From the NCBI GenBank assembly GCA_028015205.1, contig JAPWFG010000018.1:2542001-2606000 (forward strand): a stretch of DNA of 64,000 nucleotides, in the 5' to 3' direction. A program made the translations under genes and the position numbers. Below are positions 27,174 to 42,100 of this stretch, piece after piece. Within the stretch, counting starts at the first letter, position 1. Each line of letters starts with the position of its first letter. Source of the stretch: Mytilisepta virgata. Taxonomy: Eukaryota; Mollusca; Bivalvia; Mytilida; Mytilidae. The notes beneath the pieces are model-generated. The model was not told the origin of the DNA, did not search any database, and saw only the letters and a list, made by a program, of their open reading frames with translations.

Positions 27174-30100
27174 GTGTAACGTGTGAATCACGTGCGTGCA
27201 ACGTGCGAATCGTGTGTTTGTGGTTTGCGTGTTGTAAGAAAGGTGCGATTTGAATCGTGTAGCGTAAGATTTCATTAATCGATGATAAAACACGTGAATT
27301 CAAATCTGATCAGACTTGAAACGCTAATTAAAATATTGTTGGAACTAACTTACATCGGTGTCAAATATTTGAAAATATTGATTTTAATAATCCCCCAAAG
27401 TTTCTAACATTTTTTAATACTAATGTAAATTATTCAATTTATTTGTAATGGGTGTCAAATATTTGAAAATATTGATTTGATTAATCCCCCAAAGTTTCTA
27501 ACATTTTTTATTACTAATGTAAATTATTCAATTTATTTGAATTAAACAAAAATAAATTAGATGAAATGTTTCCAAAATTAAATGATCATATAACTTCCAT
27601 ATAACATTTTCAAATTAAAGATAGATTTTAACGTTAACTTGTTTGTAAAAAACATATTAAATTATTCTTAAAATCGGCGACGTTTTTGTTTTTTTTAAAA
27701 AACTACTATCAATTATAAATTCATATCTTCATGGTACATCTTTTACATCAGTAATTGTTTGAATACTATGCCCCATGGCATACTGGGCAACTACTGTGTT
27801 AAAACAACATCTTATTAGTCAAGGGCTTAAGAGAAGATTAACTGTCTAATTACCTCTCTATTTACCTAAGAAATCTACATATTTAAATATTTTTCTTGAT
27901 AAAGTCACATATACATGTATTTACTGAAAATTATTTAGAACACTAAAAAACAATGTATTGACCAAATAAATATTATATATGTATGCAAAGTAATAAATTT
28001 AGAGTTACCTTTTTCAGATTAACTTCAAATTATGCTATAAATATATTTTATGTACAACTATTTTACATAGATAATATTAACAGGCTTCCTTTTATTCATT
28101 TATGATTTAATTATAATGTTATGATATTGTAATTATTATATTATTTATCTTGGCCTAATTTGTTTTGCGTAGCCTTATAACATGTATAATATGTTTACAT
28201 AATATTTATAGTTGTTTACCAAATAATGTTATAACTGTTTAGAAATCACTAGAACGATAATAGATACAGATGGAATGACTAGAACTTTCTATTTGACTTA
28301 TGTAATAATTCTGGTGTAATTCAAACTTCTACCGTATTCCAGAAGTTTCCGTTCTACAGTATATATACGGACAAGAAAGTTAGAGTTTCGGAGCAGAAAA
28401 GTATCAGACTAGAACGTATTGGACCAGACATTCTTGTGTTCTCAGCTGTTGGATTTATTTACGTTTCACACATCATCCTTGACATACTTCTATTTACGTT
28501 ACATCATACTAGATTGTGACTGATTGGATATAATATTCCGTTTGGATTCCCGCAACAGTGACGAGAAGAATTCCGCATTAGGAAAAGACGGAGGATTTTG
28601 AACAGTTAAGTTGACATTTTAGTTTTGTGTATTATTTTTTGTAAACTTGCATATAATAAATCTTGTTAAATTTTATTATTGATTTGTGTCTTTTGTTGGC
28701 TACAATTTAAAAGGTGATTTCGGCCGTAACAGAAATTGGGGGCTCGTGTCGGGAAAACGTTAATATCTTATTAAATTTTTTCAGTAGTTTTTGTTTTAGA
28801 ATTAGCCTACAAAATTCTACAAAATGGCATTTGATGCTGGTAAATTTTTGAAAACGCCAGACCTGGAAAGGTTTGATAAATTAAAGAAAGAAGAATTAGT
28901 GTTGCTTGCTAAACATCTAAAAATAGATTTGAGAGCATCTATGAGAAAACAAAATATAAATATTTGGTAGTAGACAATTAGTTGACTTAGAAATTTTTGG
29001 TGAAGAGGCTCTTGACCTCAAGGTCGAAAATGTTGATGCCTTCAAATTAAAACAGCTTGAATTAGACCATGAACTTAAATTAAAACAATTGGAAAAACAA
29101 TTTGAAAACGAAGTTAAATTAAAACAATTAGAAAAAGAAGATGAATTTAAATTAAAACAATTAGAAAAAGAAAAGGAAGAAAAACAGGCAGAACTTGAAA
29201 TGAGGGAAAGGTTAGAGATGGAGAAAATAAAAATAGAATTGGCTAAAGTAGAAAGCAACACTAAATATGAGTCAAAATCAGAACATTTTGATGCAGCAAA
29301 AAATATACGTTTGGTTCCGAAATTTTGTGAAAAAACAGTTGATAAATTGTTTCCACAATTTGAGAAAATTCCTCAAAATTTGAAATGGCCAAAGCCTTAT
29401 TGGACTGCAATGTTGCAAAGTGTTTTTGTGGGCAAGGCCGCTGAAATTTACTCGGCACTTTCTTCAGAACAAAGTTCTGATTATGACACTGTTAAACAGG
29501 AAGTTTTGAAAGCTTATGAGCTAGTGCCAGAAGCATATAGACAGAAATTTAGGTCTTATAAAAAGTTTGAAACACAAAATTATGTTGAATTTGCTAGGGA
29601 AAAAGAAGATTTATTTAATAAATGGCTTACGTCAAAGAAAATAGATAACAATTTTGATAAATTAAGACAATTAATGTTATTAGAAGAGTTCAAGCAGTGT
29701 GTTAATTTAGACTTAAAAACACATTTAGATGACAAAACTGTTGAGACATTGCAAGATGCAGCTGTTGTTTCCGATAATTATACCCTTTCACATAAAAGAA
29801 ATTTCAACGGTCAAAATTTTAATACTTCAACCGGAAATTACAAAATTCAAAGCACTAAACGTACTGATAGTAAGCCTGTTGCACAGAATAAGGGTCCGTC
29901 TAGTTATAATATGTCTGGTCCACAATTTGATACTTTTGAGAAGAAGTCACTAACTTGTGCTTATTGTAAGAAAAATGGTCCCCTGATGGATGATTGTTTT
30001 AGACTTCAGAAGAAGAATGAAAGAGATCATAAGCCCAAGTGCAGTGCTTGTACGACACCCGTTGTTAACAATAAGTTGGAATGTCCTGCGAGTCAGGCTT

Positions 30101-33100
30101 TTAAGTCCAGTTTTTGTGATTACATGGAGGATTATAAGCCCTTTATGTCTGATGGGTTTGTTTCTATTGTTAATAATACTACTCCTCAGCCTATTAAGAT
30201 TTTACGGGACACTGGAGCTTCTCAGTCTTTCTTGTTAGAAGGTGTGTTGCCTTTGTCCGAGGAGACGTCCGTTGGTGCCTCCGTTTTGTTACGAGGTGTG
30301 GAGTTAGGTTATATAGATGTTCCCCTCCATCGTATTTATTTGAAGTCAGATTTAATTACTGGACCAGTTGTTGTGGGTGTTCGTCCTACTCTCCCTGTTG
30401 AGGGTGTTTCATTATTGTTAGGGAATGATCTAGCTAGGAACAAAGTGGTTGCTGAACCAATTGTTACAAGTGAACCAGTGGTGGATGTTAAATCACATGA
30501 AGATGATGCTGAACTGTATCCAGCTTGTGTTGTTACTAGGCCGATGGCAAGAAAACAACAAGATGAGGATTTACCAGAATGCCAGTATGATTATATGGAC
30601 CTTTCTGACTCTTTCTTTGTTCTTCAGCTCTGCAAGAGGGCTCTACCCCAACAAGAAGCCGACAAAGTGGCCGAATGTTACTACCATCAAGACGGCATTT
30701 TGATGAGGAAGTGGAGGCCCCCTGATGCTATCCCAGAGGAGGAATGGAGAGTTGTATACCAAGTGGTGGTGCCTAAAGTCTATAGGCAAGAAATTATTGG
30801 TCTTGCCCATGACACCCCCTTGGCTGGACATTTAGGTATAAGGAAGACTTGCCTAAAGATATTACAACATTTCTACTGGCCCAGACTTAGAAATGATGTC
30901 ACAGAATACTGCAAATCATGCCATATATGCCAGGTTGTTGGCAAGCCTAACCAGAAAATAAGATCAGCACCACTTCTGCCAATTCCAGCCTTTGAAGAAC
31001 CTTTCAGCCGAGTACTTATTGATTGCGTTGGACCTTTAAAAAGACCAAGACTGGAAATGCTTATTTATTGACGATCATGTGTACATCCACTCGCTTTCCT
31101 GAGGCTATTCCCTTAAGGAATATCAAGACACCAACTATTGTCAAAGCTCTTATCAAATTTTTCACATTAGTAGGACTTCCTAAGTCTATACAGTCCGACC
31201 AGGGTTCAAATTTTATGTCAGGTTTATTTCAGCAGGTCGTTTACCAGTTAGGGATTACTCAGTATAAATCAAGTGCTTATCATCCAGAATCTCAAGGTAC
31301 ATTAGAACGTTTTCATCAAACACTGAAGAACATGATTAGAACTTTTTGTCTTCACTTTGACAGGGAATGGGATGATGGTGTTCACTTTCTACTTTTTGCG
31401 GTCCGAGAGGCTGTTCAAGAATCACTTGGTTTTAGCCCCTTTGAGTTAGTGTTTGGTCATACTGTAAGGAGACCTTTGAAATTGATTAAGGAAAAATGGC
31501 TTACTGAACACACTGACTTGAATCTTCTAGGCTATGTATATAGATTTAAAGAAAAATTGTATACTGCTTGTCAAATTGCTCAGAAAAAACTTAAAAACTG
31601 TACAGAATAAGATGAAAATATGGTATGATAAAGATGCCAGGGACAGTTTTTGAGCCTGGTGATAAGGTACTTGTATTTTTGCCAGTCTCTGGGCATCCTT
31701 TACAGGCTAAATACTGTGGTCCTTATACAATCGACAGTAAAATCAATGATTTGAATTATATTGTAAAAACTCCAGGTCGGTGTAAACACAATAGAGTTTG
31801 TCACATTAATGTGTTAAAACCATATTTTGAGCGTACTAATGAAGGTGAGAGTAAACCAGTTGCCACTTTAGCCATGGTTAAATTGGAGAACGATCATGAC
31901 AAACCAGATATAATTGAACCATCTTTTGATTCGAAGACTATGGAACAAACTGTTAGATTGAAAAATTCAAAAATTTTGTCAAATTTAGACTCAAAACTTG
32001 CACATCTGACTTTCGATCGCAGAGAAAAATTGAAAACTTTGGTATTTTTTTAAAAAAATCTTTTTCCAGATGTGCCAAACAAAACCACTGCTGTTTGTCA
32101 TGATGTTGACGTAGGCGATCCTTCTCCAATTAAGCAACATCCTTACCGGCTCAATCCACTTAAACTTGATTTTATGAGACAAGAAATTAGATATATGCTT
32201 GACAATGATATTATTGAGCCGAGTAACAGTGACTTGTCTCCTTGTGCCTAAACCAGATAAAACCTTTCGTTTCGTTACTGATTTCAGAAAAGTCAACTCA
32301 GTTTCAAAATATGACTCCTATCCGATTCCAAGGATAGAAGATTGCATTGATAACATTGGACAATCAAAATTCGTAAGCAAATTTGATTTATTAAAAAGTT
32401 ACTGGCAAGTCCCCTTGACACCGGGAGCTCGTGAAATATCAGCTTTTATCACACCAGACGGCTTATTTCAATATACTGTCATGCCGTTTGGTATGAAAAA
32501 TGCTCCAGCTACATTTCAAAGAATGATCAATAATGTTATAAAAGATGTAGACAGTTGTTATGCTTATATTGATGATGTTATTGTATATAGTGATAGCTGG
32601 GAAGAGCATTTAACACATTTATATGATACTTTTGATAGATTGTCACAATCAAATTTGACTGTTAATCTTGCTAAAAGTGAATTTTGTAAGGCCACTGTTT
32701 TTTAGGGCAAACAGTTGGCCTAGGTCAAGTGAAACCTATTATGGCTAAAGTGGATGCAATTACCAATTTTCCTCCTCCTACAAATAAAAAACAACTTATG
32801 AGATATTTAGGCATGATTGGATTTTACAGAACATTTTGTTCAAATTTTGCTACTGTTGTTCAACCATTGACTCATCTTTTACGGAAAGATTCTAAATTCA
32901 TCTGGAGTGATAACTGTCAAAATGCTTTTGAAAAAAGCAAATCACTTTTAATTAACAGTCCCGTTCTTATCACTCCAGACTTTAAAAAGCAATTCAAACT
33001 TGACGTTGATGCAAGTGATGTAGGAGTTGGAGCCGTTTTATATCAAGAAACAGATAATAATGTTGAGAAACCTATATCATATTTTTCCAAGAAATTAGAT

Positions 33101-36100
33101 AAACATCAGAAAAATTATTCCACTATTGAAAAAGAATGTTTTGCACTGTTGTCTGCACTTCAACATTTTGATGTATATTTAAATCGCACTATGCATCCTA
33201 TTCTGGTTTATACTGATCATAATCCTCTCACCTTCATACATAAAATGAGAAACAAGAACGAGAGGTTGACTAGGTGGAGTCTATTGTTCCAGGAATATGA
33301 TATTATTGTAAACCATATTAAAGGTAAAGATAATGTAATAGCAGATGCTTTATCTAGATCTTATTAAAACACTGTATACATACTGTATATTTTTGTATAT
33401 ATTGTTCATGAAGTTCTCGTTACACTCAAACTTCTTTTAAGGGGGGAGGTGTTATGATATTGTAATTATTATATTATTTATCTTGGCCAAAACGTAGCCT
33501 TATAACATGTTTAATATGTTTACATAATACTTATAGTTGTTTACCAAATAATGTTATAACTGCGCAGTTTAGAAATCACTGGAACGATAATAGATACTAA
33601 TGGAATGACTAGAACTTTCTATTTGACTTACGTAATAATTCTGGTGTAATTCAAACTTCTATCGTATTCCAGAAGTTTCCGTTCTACAGTATATATACGG
33701 ACAAGAAAGTTGGACTTTCGGAGCAGAAAAGTACCAGACTAGAACGTATTGGACCAGACATTCTTGTGTTCTCAGCTGTTGGATTTATTTACGTTTCACA
33801 CATCATCCTTGACATACTTTTATTTACGTTACATCATACTAGATTGTGACTGATTGGATATAATATTCCGTTTAGATTCCCGCAACAGTGACGAGAAGAA
33901 TTCCGGATTAGGAAAAGACGAAGGATTTTGAAAAGTTAAGTTGACATTTTAGTTTTGTGTAATATTTTTTGTAAACTTGTATATAATAAATCTTGTTAAA
34001 TTTTATTATTGATTTGTGTCTTTTGTTGGCTGCAATTTAAAAGGTGATTTCGGCCGTAACAATAAGTTAAATGAATAAATAATAATAATCATATTTATAT
34101 TAATATATATATCAACAGTTAATATATTATATTATTTATTATATTATAAAGAAATAAATGAAATATTTTTAGAAATAACCTATAATTAAACCATTACAAA
34201 TTGTACATATGTGGTAGATTAAAGGTAAATAAGTGACCCTATAGTTATTTGTCGAACGAACACCCACGACATGTTGTCTTTTTTATGAAGGAAGCCGTAA
34301 AATATTGTGGTGTAATTTTTTATTTTACTGACAACTTTATTCTTATATCATTTTTGGTTAATATGACATAGCTAATTAAATAAAAAAAACATGAAAAGGT
34401 TTATTCATTGTTAATAAATCTAACATGTAATTTCACAGTTCTGTTATGAAGTTTAATGGATTTCCCTTTAAAAATTAGCATAATATGCAAATAATTATTT
34501 TTTAATTTATGAAAAAAAAGTTTAATGTGAACCGTTTTAAGATCAAATCCATTCGGAAATCGAAAACGACAAGGTTGTATCATGTATCGTGGTGTAGTGG
34601 CTAGAGCATCAAACTTCGAAACCAAAGGTCCCTGGTTCGATTCCCGTTCGAGAAGAAAATTTCAGAGACCTATCGACATCACTTGAGAGGCTAATCTCGG
34701 TAAAATATGCTAGTCGGTCTCGTACACTCTCAACCATGTGTACTAAGGTGTCTATCCCACAGACGTAAAACAAAAAACATGGTATTATTGTTGTTAATGT
34801 CTAAAACAAATATGCCTACTACCAGAACTTTTCCTACCTGAAAGAAGCAATAACAACAGATAAAATTACTAGTTTTTCAGGAAAGAAGAATAGATTTCTC
34901 TTATTTTCTTATATTTTCTGTGTTGTAGAGCATTTTTACATGCTGTTTTCTATAGATACATATATAATTCTCTGTATGTTTGTGTTTTCATTTTACAGTA
35001 AATGAAACCACTTACTAATCAGTGGTGAAAAATATATCAAGGCATAACAAGTAATATTAATGAATGCCATTAACGGGCAAGTCTGGAAAGGTCAGAGTTT
35101 TTTTTCGAATTCAAGAATGTGTTCTGATGGTATTAGAGATATTGCGCAGGCTAGGATGGTAAGTTGTAACCAACGGAATTCTGTTCGTGGTCCCTTTTCT
35201 TTATATTAAAAGAGATTGTCCCTGCTGAAGATGTTAGCCTTTTTGAAACTACGTTTTTGAAAAAAGATCATCTGTCATCTTCACAGATATTGTATACATC
35301 CCTCTTATCACTATTCCAAAGTACTTTATATATATATTCCATATAATTGTTCATTTGGTAATTATGATATGATAATTCTATAACATACTTTCCTACCTTA
35401 TGTTTCTTGTATTGTTGTAATTTTATTTACATGCACTGCTCCGCGGGAGGAAGATCAGGATCACAATTATCCATATTGACAGCATTGAAGAAAGGTCTCA
35501 GTGATCCGAAAAGTTTGCTTAGTTTGAACTTTTTTTTAGTTCAAACTGTTTTCATGTTGTTTGTTATATTTTGATGTTGGTTGGAAACTTTTTAAACGTA
35601 TATTTATCCTTTAGTCTACATTGCACCGTAAATTTATTATCGGTCCAACATTGATTCATTACGAACGTTGTTATTTCTTTAGACGTATATATAGACGTTT
35701 TCGTATTATGTTTCTTATAATGTGTGATAAAATATCATAAATATGCTACATTTAAGAATTTTATATTTTACAGTTCCTGAGAGAATTAATGGATTCTACT
35801 TGTATATAACAAATAATTCAGATGCAGCAATTAATGCAAAACCTGAAGGTTATTTATGTTATAAAGATCCCGAAACTATGATAAACCAATCATTTATTTT
35901 TGATATTGACTGCTTCAAATTGGGAAGATCTGTTATTTTCTACAATACTAATCAACACAAAGCATTTGTCGAGTTATGTTACGTCGAAGTGCATGGTAAG
36001 TCGTATGAATTTCCAGTTATAACAATTATACATTCTTCAAAACCTATGTTCTAAAGAACAGAAGCCATCAATTACTATTTTAAACGCTAGAATGAAAAAA

Positions 36101-39100
36101 ATAAAGGTCACCATTCTCATACATGTAAGATTAGAAAATGTAATAATCATAAAAATATAGGTCAAATAAAACCAAAGAAAATACCCTTTAAGAACAAATT
36201 GATGTTTACTTCTGTGGTATCTTTTTTTACATGTAACGAATTCAAGTTAACATTAATTTTTTCACAGGTCTTTTTCGATCACTTAACACAAAGGGTCATG
36301 CGAGGTGTTTTCATCACTTTGCGTCCGTCGTCGTCGTTGTCGTCTGTAAACTTTTTCACATTTTAATCTTCTTCTCTAAAACTACTTGGCCAATTGGAAC
36401 AAAACTTGGCAGGAATGTTTATTGGATGGTACCTTACAAAGTTGGAGGTTTTGCTGCTGATCGGAAACATGGTTGCCAGGTCCAATAATGCGTTCTGAGT
36501 GGCTGAAATTTCAAAAATCTTCTCCTGAGAAACTGATTGGCAGATTGAATTGTGGTTCCCTACTAATTTTGAGTTTTTGGTGCGGATCCGAAATCCAAGA
36601 TGGTTGACACCGTGGAACATAGCTTAACATAGAACCCTATGGGGAACATATTTTAACATCGAAAAATATTTGAAATACATACAAACATCTTCTCAGAAAC
36701 CGTCTCACACATAGAAACTAGATCATGCAGGAATGATACTAGGGTGGTCCCCTATAAATTTTGAGTTTTTGGTGCCTGCCAATCCGAAATCCAAAATGGC
36801 TACCGTGGAACATTGTTTAAAATAGAACCTATCAGCTTCTTCTCAGAAATCGTCTCAACTATTTATACCAAATCATGCAGGAATGTTACTACGATGGTCC
36901 TTTACTAATTTTGAATTGTTGGTGCCATTCTGAAATCCAAGATGGCCACCACCAAAGAACATAGTTTACCATATGGGGAATACTTACAAACAGATTTTTC
37001 TTAGAAGCCATTCCACAGATTTAGACCAAATCGTACACAAATAATATTAGGATGGTTATCTTCTAATTTTGAGTTTTTTGTGCTGGACACCACCACAGAA
37101 TATTCTTAAACATTGGGCCATATGGGGAAAATGTCTTAAAATTATTCCTTCTCTAAACCACTTAAACATTTAAAAACAGAAGTTGCTGGAAACCACATTT
37201 AAGAGTCTTCTACAAAATTTCGTTTTTATATATCAGGTAAGCGATACAGGCTCTTGAGAGCCTATGGTTTTAGAATATCACTGGTTTCAAAGAGTGTACT
37301 AAGGATACATAGTATTCTAAGAAAAAGACCCATGAAAAAATTAATATTAACTTGAATTCGATACATTTAAAAAAGATACCATACAAATGTGAAATAGGTC
37401 TCGATGCAGCTTATATAACGTAAAGGAAAGACCCCCACTTCTTTACAAATTAGATACTTTCATGCATCAAAACACATTTATTCAAGCAAATGTTCATCCC
37501 ATTTGATCCTAAGATTAAGTGATCAACATAATCAACAAGGTAAAAAAGTATAAAAATAATGGCGAAAGTTTACTTTGATAGGGTTGTTTATTTTCGTAGT
37601 AAAAAAAATCACTTAATCTTTTTTTTTAAAGAATGCCCTTTCTATTTCAAAGGACTCCGGGATATGAAAAGAACATTTGACATCTGTTATTGTTTTATGT
37701 ACAAATGTAACTTATCCAAATAATCTGAAGTATCAGAAAAATTAACTAAGATATCACATGATAAATAGACTATGGTATTTGTGATTTAGTAGTTTTCTGT
37801 TGTGATCATGTACTCGTGTTTTGTACTCGTTTATGCTATTTTTGTCCGGCGTTCTGTCAGTTCGATTGCTTTTGATTGATTGATATGTCATTGTTGGCTA
37901 TTTCCTGTTATCGCTTTTGTTGTTTTTTGTATGATAACAGATCGACAATTGTAATTAGGCATTCCGATAACGGATCAAGTATTTGTATATTATAAGCAAT
38001 TGCCCTTTTTTAATCCAGATATCAAGCCATATGATTTTATTAGAAAAACAAAAAAATATATATATACATTTATAATATTCTTAAAATTAAATCAAAAGGA
38101 TGTCCGTTGAAAAAGCACGGCAATGACTGTTCTTTGTCATGCCCAGCAAAGTGTATCGATCAGCATTGTTTTCCTGGAAATGGTTCATGTGTTTTTGGAT
38201 GTGGTTCCGGATTCTGTTTGGATAATAGCTGTCATGATGATGAAACTTGTACTAGAGGCTGTAAACCTGAAAACAACGGCCAATATTGTAATAAAAGTAA
38301 GTATAGTTTTATTTTGTTGGTATGTATTAAAATTGTAAACTACAAGTTCTAGTCAATGATTTCCTCTTATCAACATGTTGAACAGGTTGGTTAGGAATAG
38401 TTATACGTTTATATTATTATCATATTAGAAGATTATCACACACAAAAAAAACACAAATTTAATTTTATCAGTTTTCATAATTTTTTTTCTGCTTCTTTTT
38501 TCAGGTTATGAGAATCTTGCATTAAATAAGCCAGCCATCCAAGTTCAGCCGCACAAACTCATCCCTTCAATTGTGGATGGCAATCGCCTCCCTGAATCAT
38601 GTGTTGTTCTTTCTTCATCAAATTCATCGTTTGAAATTGACACTGGAATTTACGGCATTATAAAGGCTGTATATTTGAACATCATTGGTAAGTGAAATAC
38701 TTTTTTTCGTGCTATTTTTATGTCCGAAACATATCATTTATAAATAGTTAAATACAATCAATTTGATCGTAAACCCGGATTGAAAATCTTGTTTTGGTTT
38801 ATAAAATATTTTCCTCGCGAAAAATCAGGAAAAAGAGAAGACAATTAAGGATTAAAATGGCCGGTCAAGATCAAAACCGGTTTACTAGTTTTCCAGTTCT
38901 CCAGTTTTATTTAAGAATATATTTATAGTAATAGTAATCTGAAAAAGAATACAGGAAAAAAATGTGGATTAGGAAACGATCCTTAGTTATAACAATTCTT
39001 ATGTGAATATATACAACTAAAAAATATCTGATTGCAGTTTGTTATAGACATCATATCTAATAAATTAACGGGGAGAGTGGTCCAACTTTTATCTGTATTA

Positions 39101-42100
39101 CAATGATCACTTATCACCACTGAACAGGATCAGTTTATGTAAACAGGTGAAGATAAGAAACAAAATTAATAACAGGAATGGTCGACAATGACATGCCAAT
39201 GAATCACTCAACAGACAGGCCTCGGACAAGGAACAGCGTAAAAGAGAACAAATCACAAAACAAAAACGCTATAGAGTCGGGATTAACTGAATTTGTTAAG
39301 ATACTGAACAATTGTGGGGATAAACCTTTTATATAGGTACCCAAACATATAACTTATCTATCCTGACACTCTTGTGTATAAAGTATACTATAAAGCCAGT
39401 GCAATATTATTACCAACAAGCTACTAGAACTGTAAAATATGGATGAAGTTAACTTAGGTATCGGTCAGAATGTGCTCGTTTAAACCTAAAAACTAGGTAA
39501 TGCTCTGAAGCCGAATTCATACAACGTGGTTGTTATGGAATCGAAATCAAACTCCACCATACTGCATGTAACAATTCACATTTTGTTTTAATAAATACAA
39601 TTATACAAATATTTCGACGATTTACTACTTAAAACTGTGCTTCAGGTGTAATATAGTGAAAACTAAAATAATAATCCAAACCGTTTAAGAAATAAATCAA
39701 AACATGCTAAAATGTGAAGAACCCAAACTTCCCGTATATCAGTGACAACATTCCAGCATCATCGGCATATCATGTTTACATTTTCCAGGACATGTTATTT
39801 CTTGAATAGTGCTAGACTACTGATGCACAAATTACTCCAACAGGGGTGTATTGTTCGTCGGCTGAAGTCTTCATTTCAAATGTTCTAAGTAATGAAATAC
39901 CAAAGGGATATTCGAAGGAGGGAAAAATCGTAACAACTGACGAACTCCGGAGAACAACGAAGACAAGACCAAAACCATACATGCACTACAATTAAAAACT
40001 AAAAACATATGAACAATATGGACCTTACCAAAAAACCGGGGGTAGACTCAGGTGCTCCGCAGGAGTAAGCAGTCTCTGCTTCCTACAGGACACCCGCCGT
40101 GCTGCCCATGTGAGATCCTGTATGACGAAGGGATAACGTTAATGGAACAGGTCTTTTTTTCATTTGGGAAACGGTATTTTTCATACCTGTCAACCAGGTC
40201 ATGATGACATCTATAAAACGTTAATAAGGATGACTTCAACTAAGAAGCAACATACCCCTGTCTGAGCACTTTTCTGTCAGGAGTCGGGCTCTGTCAAGGA
40301 AGTCAAGAGCTCATTTGGATAGATGAGATGTAATAAATTCCCAAAACGTGAATTATTAAGTGATAAAACATCATCTATGTAGCGGAAGGTCAGCCATTAA
40401 AATAGTAGTTGAGACAATGGTTTGGTGGAAGACTTGGCAGATCCAGCTATAAAGCGTTGTTTGTATGGATACTTATGTAATCATCATCTTTGATGGAAAT
40501 ACGAAATGACTATAAGAGCCATCCATGATTGTTGGTTATTTCCTCCTTTGAAAGTGTAGTAGCTTTATAGGCAGGATTGCCAAGTGAACTTACAACCCCT
40601 AGTTCATTAATCAGGCATTGAATATAGTAGCTTTTTCATACAAAAACGATGTTATTAGGGGCCTTGTTTGCAAGACAAACAGAGGTTATGGGATATGAAT
40701 TATTAACATTCTCGCAGTTTTATCGTTTATTACCGAATATGGAATTTTACTGAGTAAAGAATACTGCAGATTTGATTGATTTAAAACCTCAAGAAACAAT
40801 CTGGCTGAATGATTAATACCAAGGTCTTTTAACCATCGCATAGCTTCATTACAGTTTTGTGGTATCGACTTTTGTTTGTAATTTTGATTAACAGTACACG
40901 GTTACACATTTGAGTGTAGAATAAGAGCTTGTAATTTTGTTGTGTTTTGACAAGGAAGCCTTGCTACCACCCGATCCGGCCCTTATATGTCATATAATAC
41001 CTTTTTACTATATATGTGCAACATTATTAGCCAAGACGATACAATTTCCGATGAATATTTTAATCTGCATTTAATTCTATATAGATATAAAATAGTGATA
41101 AAATCTATTTATTTTTTAAGCCTTACTGATACTTTTGTTTTTAAGTCTCGATGCAAATTATCTAGAACAAATACAATTTTCAAACATCAAGATAAATAGT
41201 CAAGAAATACCACAGGGATATTCGAAGGATGGGGAAATCGAAATCGAAACATCTGACAAGCTCCGGAGAACAACGAAGACAAGACGAAAACAATACATGC
41301 ACTACAATTAAAAGTAAAAACATATGAACAACTTGGACCTCACCATAAAAACTAGGGGGTAGACACAAGTGCCTCGGAAGAGTAACCAGTCTCAACTTCC
41401 TGAGGACGATCGCCATGCTGCCCATCTCAAATATGAGAAAAGGACAACATCAATGGAACAGGTCCATTTTCATTTGGGAAACGTTTTTTCATACCTGTCA
41501 ACCAAGTCATGATGACGTCCATAAAGTTTGACTCCAACTTAGGAACAACCGACCATGTCTGAGCAACTTTTCTGTCAGGAGCCTGGCTCTGCCCAGATAG
41601 CAATTGTATATGTCAAAATCTCTGGCATAACATATGAGTGAAATATATACTCCATACGCCGGCGCTTCTAGAATGTTGCCACTAAAAAATGGCAAGTTGA
41701 CGATTGGAAAGTCAAAGTCATTCCGTTTGTCGTAATATTTTGTATTCAGTCTTCCTCATATGGTAATTCGAAGTGAAGGTCAAGATAAGATGCAATCTTG
41801 GTAATGTCTGTGGTATCCTTAATTTCGATCTCATTGGGATATAAGAGATGAACGATATTTCCAAAACGTGAATTGTTAATCAATTGATAAAACATCATCT
41901 AGATGTTTATTAATGTACGAGCCAACTTCTTCGTCAAGGAATATGAGTAAAGGAACAAGTCGGACATACAATGTTAAGAAGTTGAATCCAAATTATATAT
42001 AAATTAACAAACAAATATGTTATTTGCAATTTGACCCTGGAAATACAGTCGTAAAGCTACTATATATAGATATGAGTCTAACAACAAAAAAATACATGTA

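Larger units (their letters stand above)
28113..34065 (+). mobile_element. Ty3/Gypsy LTR retrotransposon, Gmr1-type domain order
   Basis: Two LTRs (28117-28731 and 33450-34061) start TGTTATG and end GTAACA, with ATAA on both sides (28113-28116, 34062-34065). Between them lie a primer site, gag, protease, integrase, RT and RNase H, then a purine tract. Integrase precedes RT, the reverse of ordinary Gypsy elements and the arrangement of Gmr1-type elements. RT and RNase H sequences are Gypsy-like, not Copia-like. The LTRs differ at several places and pol has frameshifts, so the copy is inactive. Confidence 0.9.
17093..35773 (+). other. Host intron 2 (18.7 kb)
   Basis: Phase-1 intron that splits the first FTP domain. 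Recognised contents are listed separately. The stretches 17093-18850, 20810-21890, 22195-24475, 25010-25450, 26245-27125, 27545-28112, 34066-34580 and 34801-35773 are AT-rich, and I see no gene or named repeat in them. Confidence 0.7.

Noticed and set aside
27079..27303. Open frames with a poly-Phe run.
   Set aside because: Caused by translating the 43-base A tract.
28113..34065. A Copia element, suggested by integrase lying before RT.
   Set aside because: RT and RNase H motifs (SKFDLLKSYWQVPL, YIDDVIVYSD, DASDVGVGAVLYQ) and the GPY/F integrase end are of Gypsy type.
34590..34655. A tRNA gene.
   Set aside because: A and B boxes are present, but the anticodon arm and acceptor stem do not fold; the long tail fits a SINE.
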